Shown here: positions 52,735 through 61,866 of the stretch, one piece after another
Layout of the letters: the number at the start of each line of letters is the position of its first letter
Position numbering within the stretch: position 1 is the stretch's first letter
Assembly (NCBI GenBank): GCA_040752195.1
Contig: JBFMFC010000009.1
Location: 1-64,000 of the forward strand
Reading direction: 5' to 3'
From: DSNY01 sp040752195
GTDB lineage: Bacteria > Pseudomonadota > Gammaproteobacteria > Burkholderiales > Burkholderiaceae_F
Length of the DNA: 64,000 bases
Position numbers and translations under genes: made by a program
The notes under the pieces: generated by a model
Databases searched by the model: none
The model's input: only the letters and a program-made list of their open reading frames with translations
What the model was told of the DNA's origin: nothing

Positions 52735-54429
52735 CTACCACCCGCTCCCGCCACCTCCACCACCACCGCCCCCGCTCGACCCGCCGCCACCCGAACCCGA
52801 GTCCGACCCCGGCGGCGATGCCGCCGCACTCGCAGTCGAACCAAGCTCGCCGAGGCTGCTGCTGAGCGAACCGACATCGGCGAGCGAATCGGTGCTGCTG
52901 CCGACGTAGTAGTGCGACACCGCCTGCGCGACGGCGGCGGCGCCGAGCACGGCGGCGAAGCGGTCGGCCCATGTCTTCTCCACACCGAGCGCGAGCGCAT
53001 ACGGCAGCTTGCCCGCGAACTCCTCGGGCGTGAGCCGCGGGTTCTGCAGGCGCGCGAGGTTGTCGCCCTCGGCCACGCCGAGATACAGGCGCAGCCCGTC
53101 GATCTCGTCCTTGAGCTTGCGCCCCTGCTGCGTGTACGCGGGCAGCAGGTACGCGAACAGCAGCAGCGCTGCGGCCAGCACGGCCGCGGTCGCGATCACC
53201 ACCGACACGGACGAGCCCAGCACGATCGCGCCGGCGACCGTCGCCACCGCGCCCAGCCCGGCCAGCACCAGCGGCGTGCGATTGCGCTTGAACAGTACGT
53301 CGGCGTAGTGGTGCTCGAGCGCGTCGCTCAGTTCCTTTTGCGCGGCGGCCACCGACGGGTCGTACTTCCTCCGCAACTGAGCGACATCGCTGCCGTCGAA
53401 CAGCTTGTCGGCCATCGCCTTTTCGCCGGTGCCGAATGCCACGTCGCGGCCGGTGCGCTCGAGGGTGAAGTCGTTTCCGTCCTGACGGATCTTCAAATAG
53501 CCGCGCGCGCCGAGCCCGAGCAGCGCGGCGGCAACGCAGCGGCTGTCGAACGCCATGCGGTCGACGAAGCGCATGGCCGCCGCACTCATCGCGGACGGCG
53601 GCTCGTAGCGCGGAAAGCGCGGCCCCGGTTTCGGATCGCGGCCGATGCGGTCCCAGCGCCAGTACAGGAACGCCCACACCGCGAGCACGCCGGCCAACGC
53701 GACGCCGGCGCCGACGTTGTCCTGCACGAACCAGCCCGCGCGCTCGAGCGTCGAAGGCGCACCGACCACGCCCTTGGGAAACGCCAGCACGATGGTGAGG
53801 CCGTGCTGCGGCGCCAGCCGGCGCGTGGTTTCGTACTCGGCGCCGCCGTCGACCACACGCGCGCTGTAGTCGCCGCCGCGCGCGCCGGACGGGCCCGTGT
53901 ACGCCTGCGCGGACAACTGCGCAGCGGGCACCGGTTGCGGCAGCGTCACGCGCGCACGCGCGCGGTCGATCGCGAAGGTCCAGCCGTTGCCGGTCACGTT
54001 CCAGTACAGCTCGTCGTGCGCGGCGAAGAAGCCGAGCTGGCGCGCGGTGCGGTACTCGATCTCGTACCGGTGCTCGCCGCGGTCGAGCAGCACGTCGGCG
54101 CGGCCGATGCGCACGCGCACGCCGTTGGACAGAGCCTCGATCGCGTACGGTTCGGGGGCACCGTCGCGGCGGACCGCGACGACTTCGAACGGCACGCGCA
54201 CCGCGTTGCCGGCGCGATCGGTGTACGCGGTCGGAAAGTCGCGCAGGATGCCGCGCCTGATGCCGGCGCCTTCGGCCTGCACGACGATCGTCTCGGTCAC
54301 GGCGAGCGCGCCGTCGCGCGCGATCGCGATGTCGGCGGCGAAGTCGACGATCTTCTCCTCGCCCGCGGCGACGAAGCACGCGAGCGCGAGCAGCGCTCCG
54401 AGTGTCTGCCGCGACACGCGCCGAATCAC
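52735..54429 (-). CDS. DUF2207 membrane protein
   Basis: A 564-residue protein from GTG. A signal peptide is followed by an N-terminal beta-rich DUF2207 domain (KIVDFAADIAIARDGALAVTETI … GIRRGILRDFPT), a membrane segment (VALAGVLAVWAFLYWRW), a middle cytoplasmic part (GARGYLKIRQDGNDFTLERTG), two more membrane helices, and a Gly/Ser-rich tail. DUF2207 proteins are commonly paired with LemA. The GTG overlaps the LemA stop (GTGA). Function unknown, membrane-associated. Confidence 0.9.
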   Translation of the reverse strand: MIRRVSRQTLGALLALACFVAAGEEKIVDFAADIAIARDGALAVTETIVVQAEGAGIRRGILRDFPTAYTDRAGNAVRVPFEVVAVRRDGAPEPYAIEALSNGVRVRIGRADVLLDRGEHRYEIEYRTARQLGFFAAHDELYWNVTGNGWTFAIDRARARVTLPQPVPAAQLSAQAYTGPSGARGGDYSARVVDGGAEYETTRRLAPQHGLTIVLAFPKGVVGAPSTLERAGWFVQDNVGAGVALAGVLAVWAFLYWRWDRIGRDPKPGPRFPRYEPPSAMSAAAMRFVDRMAFDSRCVAAALLGLGARGYLKIRQDGNDFTLERTGRDVAFGTGEKAMADKLFDGSDVAQLRRKYDPSVAAAQKELSDALEHHYADVLFKRNRTPLVLAGLGAVATVAGAIVLGSSVSVVIATAAVLAAALLLFAYLLPAYTQQGRKLKDEIDGLRLYLGVAEGDNLARLQNPRLTPEEFAGKLPYALALGVEKTWADRFAAVLGAAAVAQAVSHYYVGSSTDSLADVGSLSSSLGELGSTASAAASPPGSDSGSGGGGSSGGGGGGGGGSGW

Positions 54430-54983
54430 AGGCGCACCTCGACCGCGCCACGCTCTTCGGTCTCGAAGAAAGCCGCAGGCTTGAATGCGAACAGCCGGGC
54501 GACGATCAGATCGGGGAAGGTCTGCAGCCGCGTGACGTACTGCTTGACTGCGCCGTTGTAGAAGCGGCGCGCGAATTGCAGGTGATCCTCGATCTCGACC
54601 AGCTTGCCGGCGAGGTCGCGGAAGCCGGCGTCGGCCTTCAGTTGCGGATAGCTCTCCTGCAGCAGGAGCAGGCGGGCGAGTGCGCCGCCGAGTTGCGCCT
54701 CGGTCTGCAGCCGCTCGACGTGCGCGCCGCGCTTGCTGTCGCTTGCGGCCTGCTGCGCGGCCTGCGCGCGCAGCGCGACGACGGTATCGAGCGTCGCGCG
54801 CTCGTACGCCGCGTAGGCGCGCACGACCTCGACCAGCCGCGGCACCAGGTCGGCGCGGCGCTTCAGTTGCACGTCGATGTCGGCGTAGCCCTGCGCAACC
54901 AGGTTGCGGTCCGCGATCAACCGGTTGAAGATCCAGACGCCATAGGCGACGAACGCCGCGGGCAGCAGCCACCACCAGACCAC
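54426..54983 (-). CDS. lemA: LemA family protein
   Basis: A 185-residue membrane-anchored helical protein. It has an N-terminal hydrophobic anchor (WWWLLPAAFVAYGVWIFNRL), then ADIDVQLKRRADLVPRLVEVVRAYAAYERATLDTVV and the C-terminal ARRFYNGAVKQYVTRLQTFPDLIVA of LemA. It is coupled to the DUF2207 gene, as is usual. Role in envelope stress or membrane structure is unproven. Confidence 0.93.
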   Translation of the reverse strand: MVWWWLLPAAFVAYGVWIFNRLIADRNLVAQGYADIDVQLKRRADLVPRLVEVVRAYAAYERATLDTVVALRAQAAQQAASDSKRGAHVERLQTEAQLGGALARLLLLQESYPQLKADAGFRDLAGKLVEIEDHLQFARRFYNGAVKQYVTRLQTFPDLIVARLFAFKPAAFFETEERGAVEVRL

Positions 54984-55066
54984 GTTTCCTCCCCGTTGCC
55001 GCGCGCGGCATCGTACGCATGCGGCGGCTGCGGCACAATCGAGCCGTCGACGACCCGGGACAGCCC

Positions 55067-55669
55067 ATGAAACCGATCGAGTTCTATTTCGACTTCTCCT
55101 CGCCGTACGCGTACCTCGCCTCCGAGCAGATCGAGCCGCTCGCCGCGAAGTACGGCCGCAGCGTCGCCTACAAGCCGATCCTGCTCGGTGCGATCTTCAA
55201 GGTCACCGGCGGCGCGCCGCTGACCGAAACGCACCCGTCGAAGGCGAACTACTCGAAGCACGACTTCGAGCGCAGCGCGCGCTTCGCCGGCGTCAAGTTC
55301 AGGTACCCGAGCCAGTTTCCGATCTCCACCGTCACTGCGGCGCGCGCGGTGCTGTGGCTGCAGTCGCAGGGCTCGGCCAAGGCGCCGCTTTTCGTGCACA
55401 AGGCCTTCCGTGCGTACTTCGCCGACGACCGCAACATCAACGACCCGGCCGTGCTTGCGCAGATTGCCGACGAACTGGGCATCGACCAGGCGGCGCTGGC
55501 CGCCGGCGTCCAGGAGCCCGCGGTCAAGGACAAGCTCAAGGCGCTGGTCGACGAAGCGATCGCGCGCGGCGTCTTCGGTGCGCCGACGATCTTCGTCGAC
55601 GGCGAGATGTTCTGGGGCAACGACCGATTGCCGCAGGTCGAGCGCTGGCTCGCCTACGGCCCGTTCTGA
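55067..55669 (+). CDS. 2-hydroxychromene-2-carboxylate isomerase (DsbA/Kappa-GST fold)
   Basis: A 200-residue protein with YFDFSSPYAYLASEQIEPL at the N-terminus (Ser in place of the DsbA cysteine), a helical insertion (HPSKANYSKHDFERSARFAGV), and a GVFGAPTIFVDGEMFWGNDRLP C-terminal segment. This family isomerises hydroxychromene carboxylate in naphthalene breakdown, but many members have other glutathione-dependent roles. It is followed by a GST gene 21 bases downstream. Confidence 0.9.
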   Translation: MKPIEFYFDFSSPYAYLASEQIEPLAAKYGRSVAYKPILLGAIFKVTGGAPLTETHPSKANYSKHDFERSARFAGVKFRYPSQFPISTVTAARAVLWLQSQGSAKAPLFVHKAFRAYFADDRNINDPAVLAQIADELGIDQAALAAGVQEPAVKDKLKALVDEAIARGVFGAPTIFVDGEMFWGNDRLPQVERWLAYGPF

Positions 55670-55690
55670 GTGCCCCGCGCGTCCCCCGCC

Positions 55691-56320
55691 ATGCGCCAGC
55701 AGTTCGCCCATCTCGCGCCGTTCCGCGTCTACGGCACGGCCGCCAGCGGCAACTGCCACAAGGTCAGGCTCGCGCTCGATCTGCTGCACATCCCGTACCG
55801 CTGGCACGAAGTCGACATCATGCAGGGCGAGACGCGCACGCCCGAGTACCTGGCGATGAATCCGAACGGCAAGGTGCCGCTGCTGCAGATCGATGATCAC
55901 ACGTGGCTCGCGGAGTCCAACGCGATCCTGTGTTACCTCGCGGACGGCACCGAGCTGTGGCCGGGCGACCGGCTCGCGCGCGCACAGGCGCTGCAGTGGA
56001 TGTTCTTCGAGCAGTACAGCCATGAGCCGTACATCGCGGTCGCACGCTTCGTGCGCCGGTTCCTGAAGAATCCGGACGATCCGCGCCTGCCGGAGCTGGA
56101 AAAGCGCGGCCATCACGCGCTCGGCGTGATGGAGGGGCACCTCGCGCGCAACGATTTCTTCGTCGCAGGCCGACTGACGATCGCCGACATCGCGTTGTTC
56201 GCGTATACGCACCGCGCCGAAGAAGCCGGCTTCGATCTCGGTAGGTACCCGGCCGTGCGCGCGTGGATCGACCGCTGCTTCGCGCAGCCGGGCGTCACCG
56301 CGATGCCTTCGCCGCAGTGA
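55691..56320 (+). CDS. Glutathione S-transferase family protein
   Basis: A 209-residue GST. N-terminal thioredoxin-like domain: FRVYGTAASGNCHKVRLALDLLHIPYRWHEVDIM, PNGKVPLLQIDDHTWLAESNAILCYLADG (cis-Pro and glutathione-binding Glu/Ser). Helical C-terminal domain: FFEQYSHEPYIAVARFVRR, ADIALFAYTH. The start could also be the GTG at 55670. It is cotranscribed with the isomerase, a common GST-fold pairing for detoxification of aromatic compounds. Confidence 0.9.
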   Translation: MRQQFAHLAPFRVYGTAASGNCHKVRLALDLLHIPYRWHEVDIMQGETRTPEYLAMNPNGKVPLLQIDDHTWLAESNAILCYLADGTELWPGDRLARAQALQWMFFEQYSHEPYIAVARFVRRFLKNPDDPRLPELEKRGHHALGVMEGHLARNDFFVAGRLTIADIALFAYTHRAEEAGFDLGRYPAVRAWIDRCFAQPGVTAMPSPQ

Positions 56321-56345
56321 CGGCCCCGGCGGCGCGAATCCGCGA

Positions 56346-56906
56346 ATGAGCTCGCTGCTCCAGCACTTCCGCAACCTCGCGCGCGCCAACCGGCTCGCGA
56401 ACCAACGCCTGCACGCGGCGTGCCTGCAGCTGACCGACGCCGAGTTCAAGGCGCCGCGCACGAGCTTCTTTCCGAGCCTGTGGGCCACGCTCAATCACAT
56501 CCTGATCGTCGACTGGTACTACATCTCCGCGCTGTATAGAGAACCGGACATGCGCAAGGCGTTCGTTTCCGAGACGCCGTTCGACCGGATGGCCGCTCTC
56601 GCGGAAGCGCAGTGCGTCTCGGACGAGCGGCTGATCGCGTGGTGCGACGGCGCCGACGAAGCGCGGCTGGAGGCCGAAGTCGAGATGGACCGCGGCGACC
56701 ACGTGCAGCGCGACCTTGCGCGCCACGTGCTGATGCACCTGCTGACGCACCAGATCCATCATCGCGGCCAGGCGCACGCGATGCTCGCCGGCACGCGCGT
56801 CAAGCCGCCTCAGCTCGACGAATTCGTGATGCCGTCCGACGCCAAGTTCCGCGCCGCCGACCTCGCCGCGCTCGGCTGGAGCGAGGCGGATCTGTTCCGC
56901 CGCTGA
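56346..56906 (+). CDS. DinB-family protein
   Basis: A 186-residue four-helix-bundle protein with the putative metal triad: WATLNHILIVDWYY (first His) and HLLTHQIHHRGQAHAML (two His). DinB-like proteins are often thiol-dependent transferases or simple metal binders. Despite the name, no DNA-damage role is implied. It lies after the GST, in the same direction. Confidence 0.88.
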   Translation: MSSLLQHFRNLARANRLANQRLHAACLQLTDAEFKAPRTSFFPSLWATLNHILIVDWYYISALYREPDMRKAFVSETPFDRMAALAEAQCVSDERLIAWCDGADEARLEAEVEMDRGDHVQRDLARHVLMHLLTHQIHHRGQAHAMLAGTRVKPPQLDEFVMPSDAKFRAADLAALGWSEADLFRR

Positions 56907-56933
56907 AGCGGCCGCGCGAGCGGTCGCTTCGCG

Positions 56934-58853
56934 CTACTCGCCGCGCGGCCGCGGCAGGCCGATGACGGTGCCTTCGCGCCGCTGATCGGCGCCGCCGTAC
57001 TGCTTGCCGGTCTGCAGGTCGACGATCACGCCCTGCACGGAGCCGATCGTCGCGGTGCAGGCGTTCGCGCCGGCCGCGCCGAGCCCGAGATGACCGAGCG
57101 CGCGCAGGTGATCCTGCACGGCGACCGAAAAGCGCGGCTGGTGGAACTCCGCGGTGCCCTCGCACGACACGGTGCCGGCGGCGCCCGTCACCGACAGCCG
57201 CGGTGCGTCGATCGCCTGCTGGATCGTCATGCCGTGGTCGATCAGGTTCAGGGTCACGTTCAGCACCGAGTTGATGATCGTCGCGCCGCCCGGCGAGCCG
57301 AACGCGGCGAAGGGCTCGTCGCCCTTGAACAGGATTGTCGGCGACATGCTCGAGCGCGGCCGCTTGAACGGCGCCACGTCGTTCGCGCCCGGATTGCCGG
57401 TCGCCGGGTTGAACGCCGGAACGAAGTTGAAGTCCGTGAGTTCGTTGTTCAGCAGGAAGCCGTAACCGGGCACCGTGATGCCGGTGCCCCAGGTGTTCTC
57501 GATCGTGGTCGTGTAGGAGACGACGTTGCCGTGCTTGTCGACGATCGAGAAGTGCGTTGTGTGCACGCCCTTCTCCGGCTCGAACGGGATCGCCGCGAGT
57601 TGCACGCGCGTGTCGAGGCCCGCCACGTCATAAGGCAACGGATTGCCGGCCGCCGGCGTGCCCATGCGGCTGCCGAGGTTGATCAGCCCCGCACGCGACG
57701 CGACATACGACGGATGCAGCAGCCCGCGCTTGGGCACGTGCACGAAATCCTCGTCGCCCATCCACACCGCGCGGTCGGCGAACGCGAGCCGCATCGCCTC
57801 GATCATCACGTGCAGCGTGTTCGGCCCGCCGAAGCCGAATCCCAGTCCGCTCGCCGGGATCGGGAATCCTTCGAGGATCTTCAGCATCTGGATCACCGTC
57901 AGCCCGCCCGAGGACGGCGGCGGCATGCCGGCGATCGTGAAGCCGCGATAGCCGCCGACGACCGGCCGCCGGATCGCGACGCGGTACGCATCGAGATCCG
58001 CGAGCGTCATGCGACCGGCACCGACCGCCGCGGGCGTCGTGCGCGAGCGCTTCTGCGCCTCGACGATCGCGGCGGCGACTTCGCCGCGATAGAACACATC
58101 GGGACCATGCGCGGCGATCAGCTTGAAGGTCTTGGCCAGATCCGGCTGCGCCAGCAGATCGCCCTCCACGAGCGGCACGCCGCCGGGGCGGAAGATCGCC
58201 GCGGTTTCGGGCTGCAGCGACGTGCGGCCGCCGTCGGTGGCGATGTTGGCGGCGAGGAAGCGGTTGATGCGGAAACCCTTCTCCGCCAGTTCGATCGCCG
58301 GCGCGAGCGTCTGCGCCAGCGACATCGTTCCCCAGTTGCGCAGCGCGGTGTCCACGCCGGCGAGCGTGCCCGGCACACCGACCGAAAGCCCGCTGGTCGA
58401 AGCGATCGCGAACGACAGCGCTGTGCCGCCGGGCGCGAACATGTCCGGTGTCGCTGCAGCCGGCGCGCGCTCGCGCGAATCGACGACCCACGTCTCGCCG
58501 GTCTTGGCGAGGTGGATCATCATGAAGCCGCCGCCGCCGATGCCCGAGAACTGCGGCTCGACGACGTTGAGCGCGAACTGGATCGCCGCTGCGGCATCGA
58601 TCGCGTTGCCACCCGCCTCCAGCATCCTCGCGCCCGCTTCGGCAGCGAGCGGATGCGATGCCGAAACGACGCCCTGCCGCGCGGCCTTGCCGGTCCACGG
58701 CGGCGGGCCGTTGCCCTGCGCCTTCGGTGGCAGTGTGTTGCCCGCAGGCACGCCGGGGGTTTCGAGCGCTTCGTCCGCCGCAAGCGGCGGCGCAAGCAAC
58801 ATTCCCACCGCAAGCGCAAGCGGGCCGAGCGAACAGCGCAACGCGTGACGCAT
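56934..58853 (-). CDS. ggt: Gamma-glutamyltransferase
   Basis: A 639-residue periplasmic enzyme. A signal peptide (LALAVGMLLAPPLAADEA) precedes the large subunit. The autocleavage/nucleophile threonine is in GVHTTHFSIVDKHGN. FSGIGGGGFMMIHL and PPPSSGGLTVIQML belong to the family signature. GGT cleaves or transfers the gamma-glutamyl group of glutathione. The ATG at 58853 fits the GGAGG spacing better than the one at 58859. It is convergent to the DinB gene (28-bp gap) and divergent from the liu operon. Confidence 0.94.
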   Translation of the reverse strand: MRHALRCSLGPLALAVGMLLAPPLAADEALETPGVPAGNTLPPKAQGNGPPPWTGKAARQGVVSASHPLAAEAGARMLEAGGNAIDAAAAIQFALNVVEPQFSGIGGGGFMMIHLAKTGETWVVDSRERAPAAATPDMFAPGGTALSFAIASTSGLSVGVPGTLAGVDTALRNWGTMSLAQTLAPAIELAEKGFRINRFLAANIATDGGRTSLQPETAAIFRPGGVPLVEGDLLAQPDLAKTFKLIAAHGPDVFYRGEVAAAIVEAQKRSRTTPAAVGAGRMTLADLDAYRVAIRRPVVGGYRGFTIAGMPPPSSGGLTVIQMLKILEGFPIPASGLGFGFGGPNTLHVMIEAMRLAFADRAVWMGDEDFVHVPKRGLLHPSYVASRAGLINLGSRMGTPAAGNPLPYDVAGLDTRVQLAAIPFEPEKGVHTTHFSIVDKHGNVVSYTTTIENTWGTGITVPGYGFLLNNELTDFNFVPAFNPATGNPGANDVAPFKRPRSSMSPTILFKGDEPFAAFGSPGGATIINSVLNVTLNLIDHGMTIQQAIDAPRLSVTGAAGTVSCEGTAEFHQPRFSVAVQDHLRALGHLGLGAAGANACTATIGSVQGVIVDLQTGKQYGGADQRREGTVIGLPRPRGE

Positions 58854-59021
58854 CGTCATCCCCCTCCGTATCGTGTCCCGTCCTTCCCGCCCGCACCCTC
58901 GCGCGGTCGGGTGTCGGGCCACGTATACGCCACGGGCCCGCGACCGACAATCGCGCAGGCTTGGCCCGCATGTTCGCGCAGCGCCCCGCCGCAGGCGACT
59001 TCGCTCTACCATTCGCCCTGC

Positions 59022-59037
59022 TTGACGCAAACGTCAA
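59022..59037 (+). promoter_or_regulatory. LiuR operator upstream of the liuB operon
   Basis: TTGACGCAAACGTCAA, perfect six-base arms around a four-base centre, lies 21 bp before the liuB start. It has the same arms as the site at 33435. It overlaps the likely promoter of the liu operon, as expected for repression. Confidence 0.7.
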
Positions 59038-59058
59038 CTTCGCGACCGCCGCCCCCCG

Positions 59059-60666
59059 ATGACCGTCCTCGACAGCAAGCTCAACACGCGTACGCCCGAG
59101 TTCCGCGCCTCCGAAGAGGCGATGCGCGGCCTGGTTGCCGACCTCAAGGACAAGATCGCGAAGATCGCCGCCGGCGGCGGCGCGGACGCGCGCGCAAAGC
59201 ACCTGGCGCGCGGCAAGCTGCTGCCGCGCGAACGCGTGACGCTGCTGCTCGATCCGGGAACGCCGTTTCTCGAACTGTCGCAGCTCGCCGCTTACGGCAT
59301 GTACAAGGACGAAGCGCCCAGCGCGGGGATCATCACCGGCGTGGGCCGCGTCTCGGGGCGCGAGTGCGTGATCGTGTGCAACGACGCGACGGTCAAGGGC
59401 GGCACGTACTTCCCGATGACGGTCAAGAAGCACCTGCGCGCGCAGGAGATCGCGCGCGAGAACCGCCTGCCGTGCATCTATCTCGTCGACTCCGGGGGTG
59501 CCAATCTGCCGAACCAGGACGAGGTGTTCCCGGACCGCGAGCACTTCGGCCGCATCTTCTACAACCAGGCCACGCTGTCGGCCGCGGGCATCCCGCAGAT
59601 CGCGGTCGTGATGGGCTCGTGCACCGCGGGCGGCGCGTACGTGCCGGCGATGAGCGACGAGTCGATCATCGTGAAGAACCAGGGAACGATCTTTCTCGGC
59701 GGCCCGCCGCTGGTCAAGGCCGCGACCGGCGAAGTGGTCAGCGCCGAGGAACTCGGCGGCGGCGACGTTCACACCCGCCTGTCGGGCGTGGCCGACCACC
59801 TCGCGATCAACGACGCGCACGCGCTCGCACTCGCGCGCCGCATCGTCGCGACGACCAACTACGTCAAGCCCGCGCCGCTGCAGCTGCGCGAGCCGCGCGA
59901 ACCGAAGTACGACCCGGCCGAGCTGTACGGCATCGTCCCGACCGACGTGCGCAAGCCCTACGACGTGCACGAGGTGATCGCGCGCATCGTCGACGCCTCC
60001 GAGTTCGACGAGTGGAAGGCCCGCTACGGCACCACGCTCGTCACCGGCTTCGCGTGGATCCACGGCATCCCCGTCGGCATCGTCGCCAACAACGGGATCC
60101 TGTTCTCGGAGAGCGCGCAGAAGGGTGCGCACTTCATCGAGCTGTGCTGCCAGCGCAAGGTGCCGCTCGTCTTCCTGCAGAACATCAGCGGTTTCATGGT
60201 CGGCAGGAAGTACGAGAACGAAGGCATCGCGCGCCACGGCGCCAAGATGGTCACCGCGGTCGCGTGCGCGAACGTGCCGAAGTTCACTCTGATCATCGGC
60301 GGCAGCTTCGGCGCCGGCAACTACGGCATGTGCGGGCGCGCGTATTCGCCGCGCTTCCTGTGGATGTGGCCGAACGCGCGCATCAGCGTGATGGGCGGCG
60401 AACAGGCCGCCAGCGTGCTCGCGCAGGTCAGGCGCGACGCCATCGAAGCGAAGGGCGGCACCTGGAGCGCCGAGGAGGAGGCAGCATTCAAGGCGCCGAT
60501 CCTCGCGCAGTACGAACACCAGGGCCACCCGTACTACGCGAGCGCGCGGCTGTGGGACGACGGCGTCATCGACCCGCTCGACACGCGCATGACGCTCGCG
60601 CTCGGGCTGTCGGCGGCGCTGAACGCGCCGATCGGCGAGACCCGATTTGGTGTGTTCCGGATGTAG
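59059..60666 (+). CDS. liuB: Methylcrotonyl-CoA carboxylase beta subunit
   Basis: A 535-residue carboxyltransferase. The N-terminal crotonase-like half includes GIITGVGRVSGRECVIVCNDATVKGGTYFP and the MGSCTAGGAYVPAMSDE oxyanion motif. The second half includes GFMVGRKYENEGIARHGAKMV and SFGAGNYGMCGRAYSPRFLWMWPNARISVMGGEQAA. With biotinylated LiuD it carboxylates 3-methylcrotonyl-CoA to 3-methylglutaconyl-CoA. It is the first gene of the operon behind a LiuR operator. Confidence 0.95.
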   Translation: MTVLDSKLNTRTPEFRASEEAMRGLVADLKDKIAKIAAGGGADARAKHLARGKLLPRERVTLLLDPGTPFLELSQLAAYGMYKDEAPSAGIITGVGRVSGRECVIVCNDATVKGGTYFPMTVKKHLRAQEIARENRLPCIYLVDSGGANLPNQDEVFPDREHFGRIFYNQATLSAAGIPQIAVVMGSCTAGGAYVPAMSDESIIVKNQGTIFLGGPPLVKAATGEVVSAEELGGGDVHTRLSGVADHLAINDAHALALARRIVATTNYVKPAPLQLREPREPKYDPAELYGIVPTDVRKPYDVHEVIARIVDASEFDEWKARYGTTLVTGFAWIHGIPVGIVANNGILFSESAQKGAHFIELCCQRKVPLVFLQNISGFMVGRKYENEGIARHGAKMVTAVACANVPKFTLIIGGSFGAGNYGMCGRAYSPRFLWMWPNARISVMGGEQAASVLAQVRRDAIEAKGGTWSAEEEAAFKAPILAQYEHQGHPYYASARLWDDGVIDPLDTRMTLALGLSAALNAPIGETRFGVFRM

Positions 60667-60675
60667 GCAACGCGG

Positions 60676-61833
60676 ATGGCCGACGACGTCTACACGACGC
60701 CCGAACACGCCGAACTGCGCCGCCAGGTCGCGCGCTTCATCGAGCGCGAGGTCGAGCCGAACGCGCTCGAGTGGGACGAAGCGGGCTTCGTTCCGCGCGA
60801 AGTGCTGCGCAGGATGGGCGCGCTCGGCTGGCTGGGGCTCACGGTGCCGGCGGCCGACGGCGGCGCGGGGGCGGATCGCGTGACCAACGTCGTCTTTCAA
60901 GAAGCGCTCGCGCGCTGCACGTCGGGCGGCTTCGTCGTCACCGTGCTCGTGCACACCGACATGGCCGGCCCGCACCTCGTACACGCCGGCAGCGACGCGC
61001 AGAAGCGGCGCTGGCTGCCGAAGATGCTGTCGGGCGAGTTGATCAGCGCGATCGCGGTGACCGAAGCCGACGCGGGCTCCGACGTCGCGTCGATCCGCAC
61101 GCGCGCGGTGCGCGACGGCGATCATTACGTGCTCGACGGCACGAAGACGTTCATCACCAACGGCGTGCACGCGGGCCTGGTGTTCGTCGCGGCGCGCACC
61201 GATCCGCACGCCAAGGGCTCGCGCGGGATCTCGATCCTCGCGGTCGAGCGCGGGACGCCGGGCTTTCGCGTCGGCCGCGCGCTGAAGAAGCAGGGCTGGC
61301 TCGCATCCGACACGGCGGAGCTCGTCTTCGAGCACTGCCGCGTTCCGGTCGGCAACCGGCTCGGCGAGGAGAACGCCGGCTTCTACGCGATCATGCGCAA
61401 CTTCCAGACCGAACGCATCGCGCTGGCGGCGATGGCGGTCGGGCACTGCGCAACCGCGCTCGATCTCGCGCTGCGCCACGTGCGTGCGCGCAAGGCCTTC
61501 GGCGCGACGCTGTGGGACAAGCAGGCGATCCGCCAGCGCCTCGCGCTGCTCGCCGCGAAGACCGCGGCGGCACGGACCTTTCTGTACCACTGCGCGTGGT
61601 TGATGGACCAGGGCCGCGACGCGGTGCGCGAGGTGTCGATGCTGAAAGCCTTGACCGGCGAGCTCGTCAACGAAGTCGTGTATACGTGCCAGCAGTTTCA
61701 CGGCGGCTTCGGTTACATGCGCGAGGCCGCGATCGAGCGGCTCGCGCGCGATGCGCGCATCCTCGCGATCGGCGGCGGTGCGACCGACGTGATGCTCGAA
61801 GAAGTGGCCAAACGGATGGGTGCGGCGGACTGA
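60676..61833 (+). CDS. Acyl-CoA dehydrogenase of the liu operon
   Basis: A 385-residue FAD enzyme between liuB and liuC. TEADAGSDVASIRTRA and TKTFITNGVHAGLVFVAART are the usual cofactor segments. The C-terminal EGTS box is replaced by IGGGATDVM, so the MCAD-type Glu is missing; a Glu in the IVD-type position (FQTERIALAA) remains. It is divergent from ivd and from the acyl-CoA dehydrogenase at 44606. It may oxidise another branched acyl-CoA; the substrate is unknown. Confidence 0.9.
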   Translation: MADDVYTTPEHAELRRQVARFIEREVEPNALEWDEAGFVPREVLRRMGALGWLGLTVPAADGGAGADRVTNVVFQEALARCTSGGFVVTVLVHTDMAGPHLVHAGSDAQKRRWLPKMLSGELISAIAVTEADAGSDVASIRTRAVRDGDHYVLDGTKTFITNGVHAGLVFVAARTDPHAKGSRGISILAVERGTPGFRVGRALKKQGWLASDTAELVFEHCRVPVGNRLGEENAGFYAIMRNFQTERIALAAMAVGHCATALDLALRHVRARKAFGATLWDKQAIRQRLALLAAKTAAARTFLYHCAWLMDQGRDAVREVSMLKALTGELVNEVVYTCQQFHGGFGYMREAAIERLARDARILAIGGGATDVMLEEVAKRMGAAD

Positions 61834-61866
61834 GCGCCGGCCCGGAATCAACACGCAGAGGCAGTC

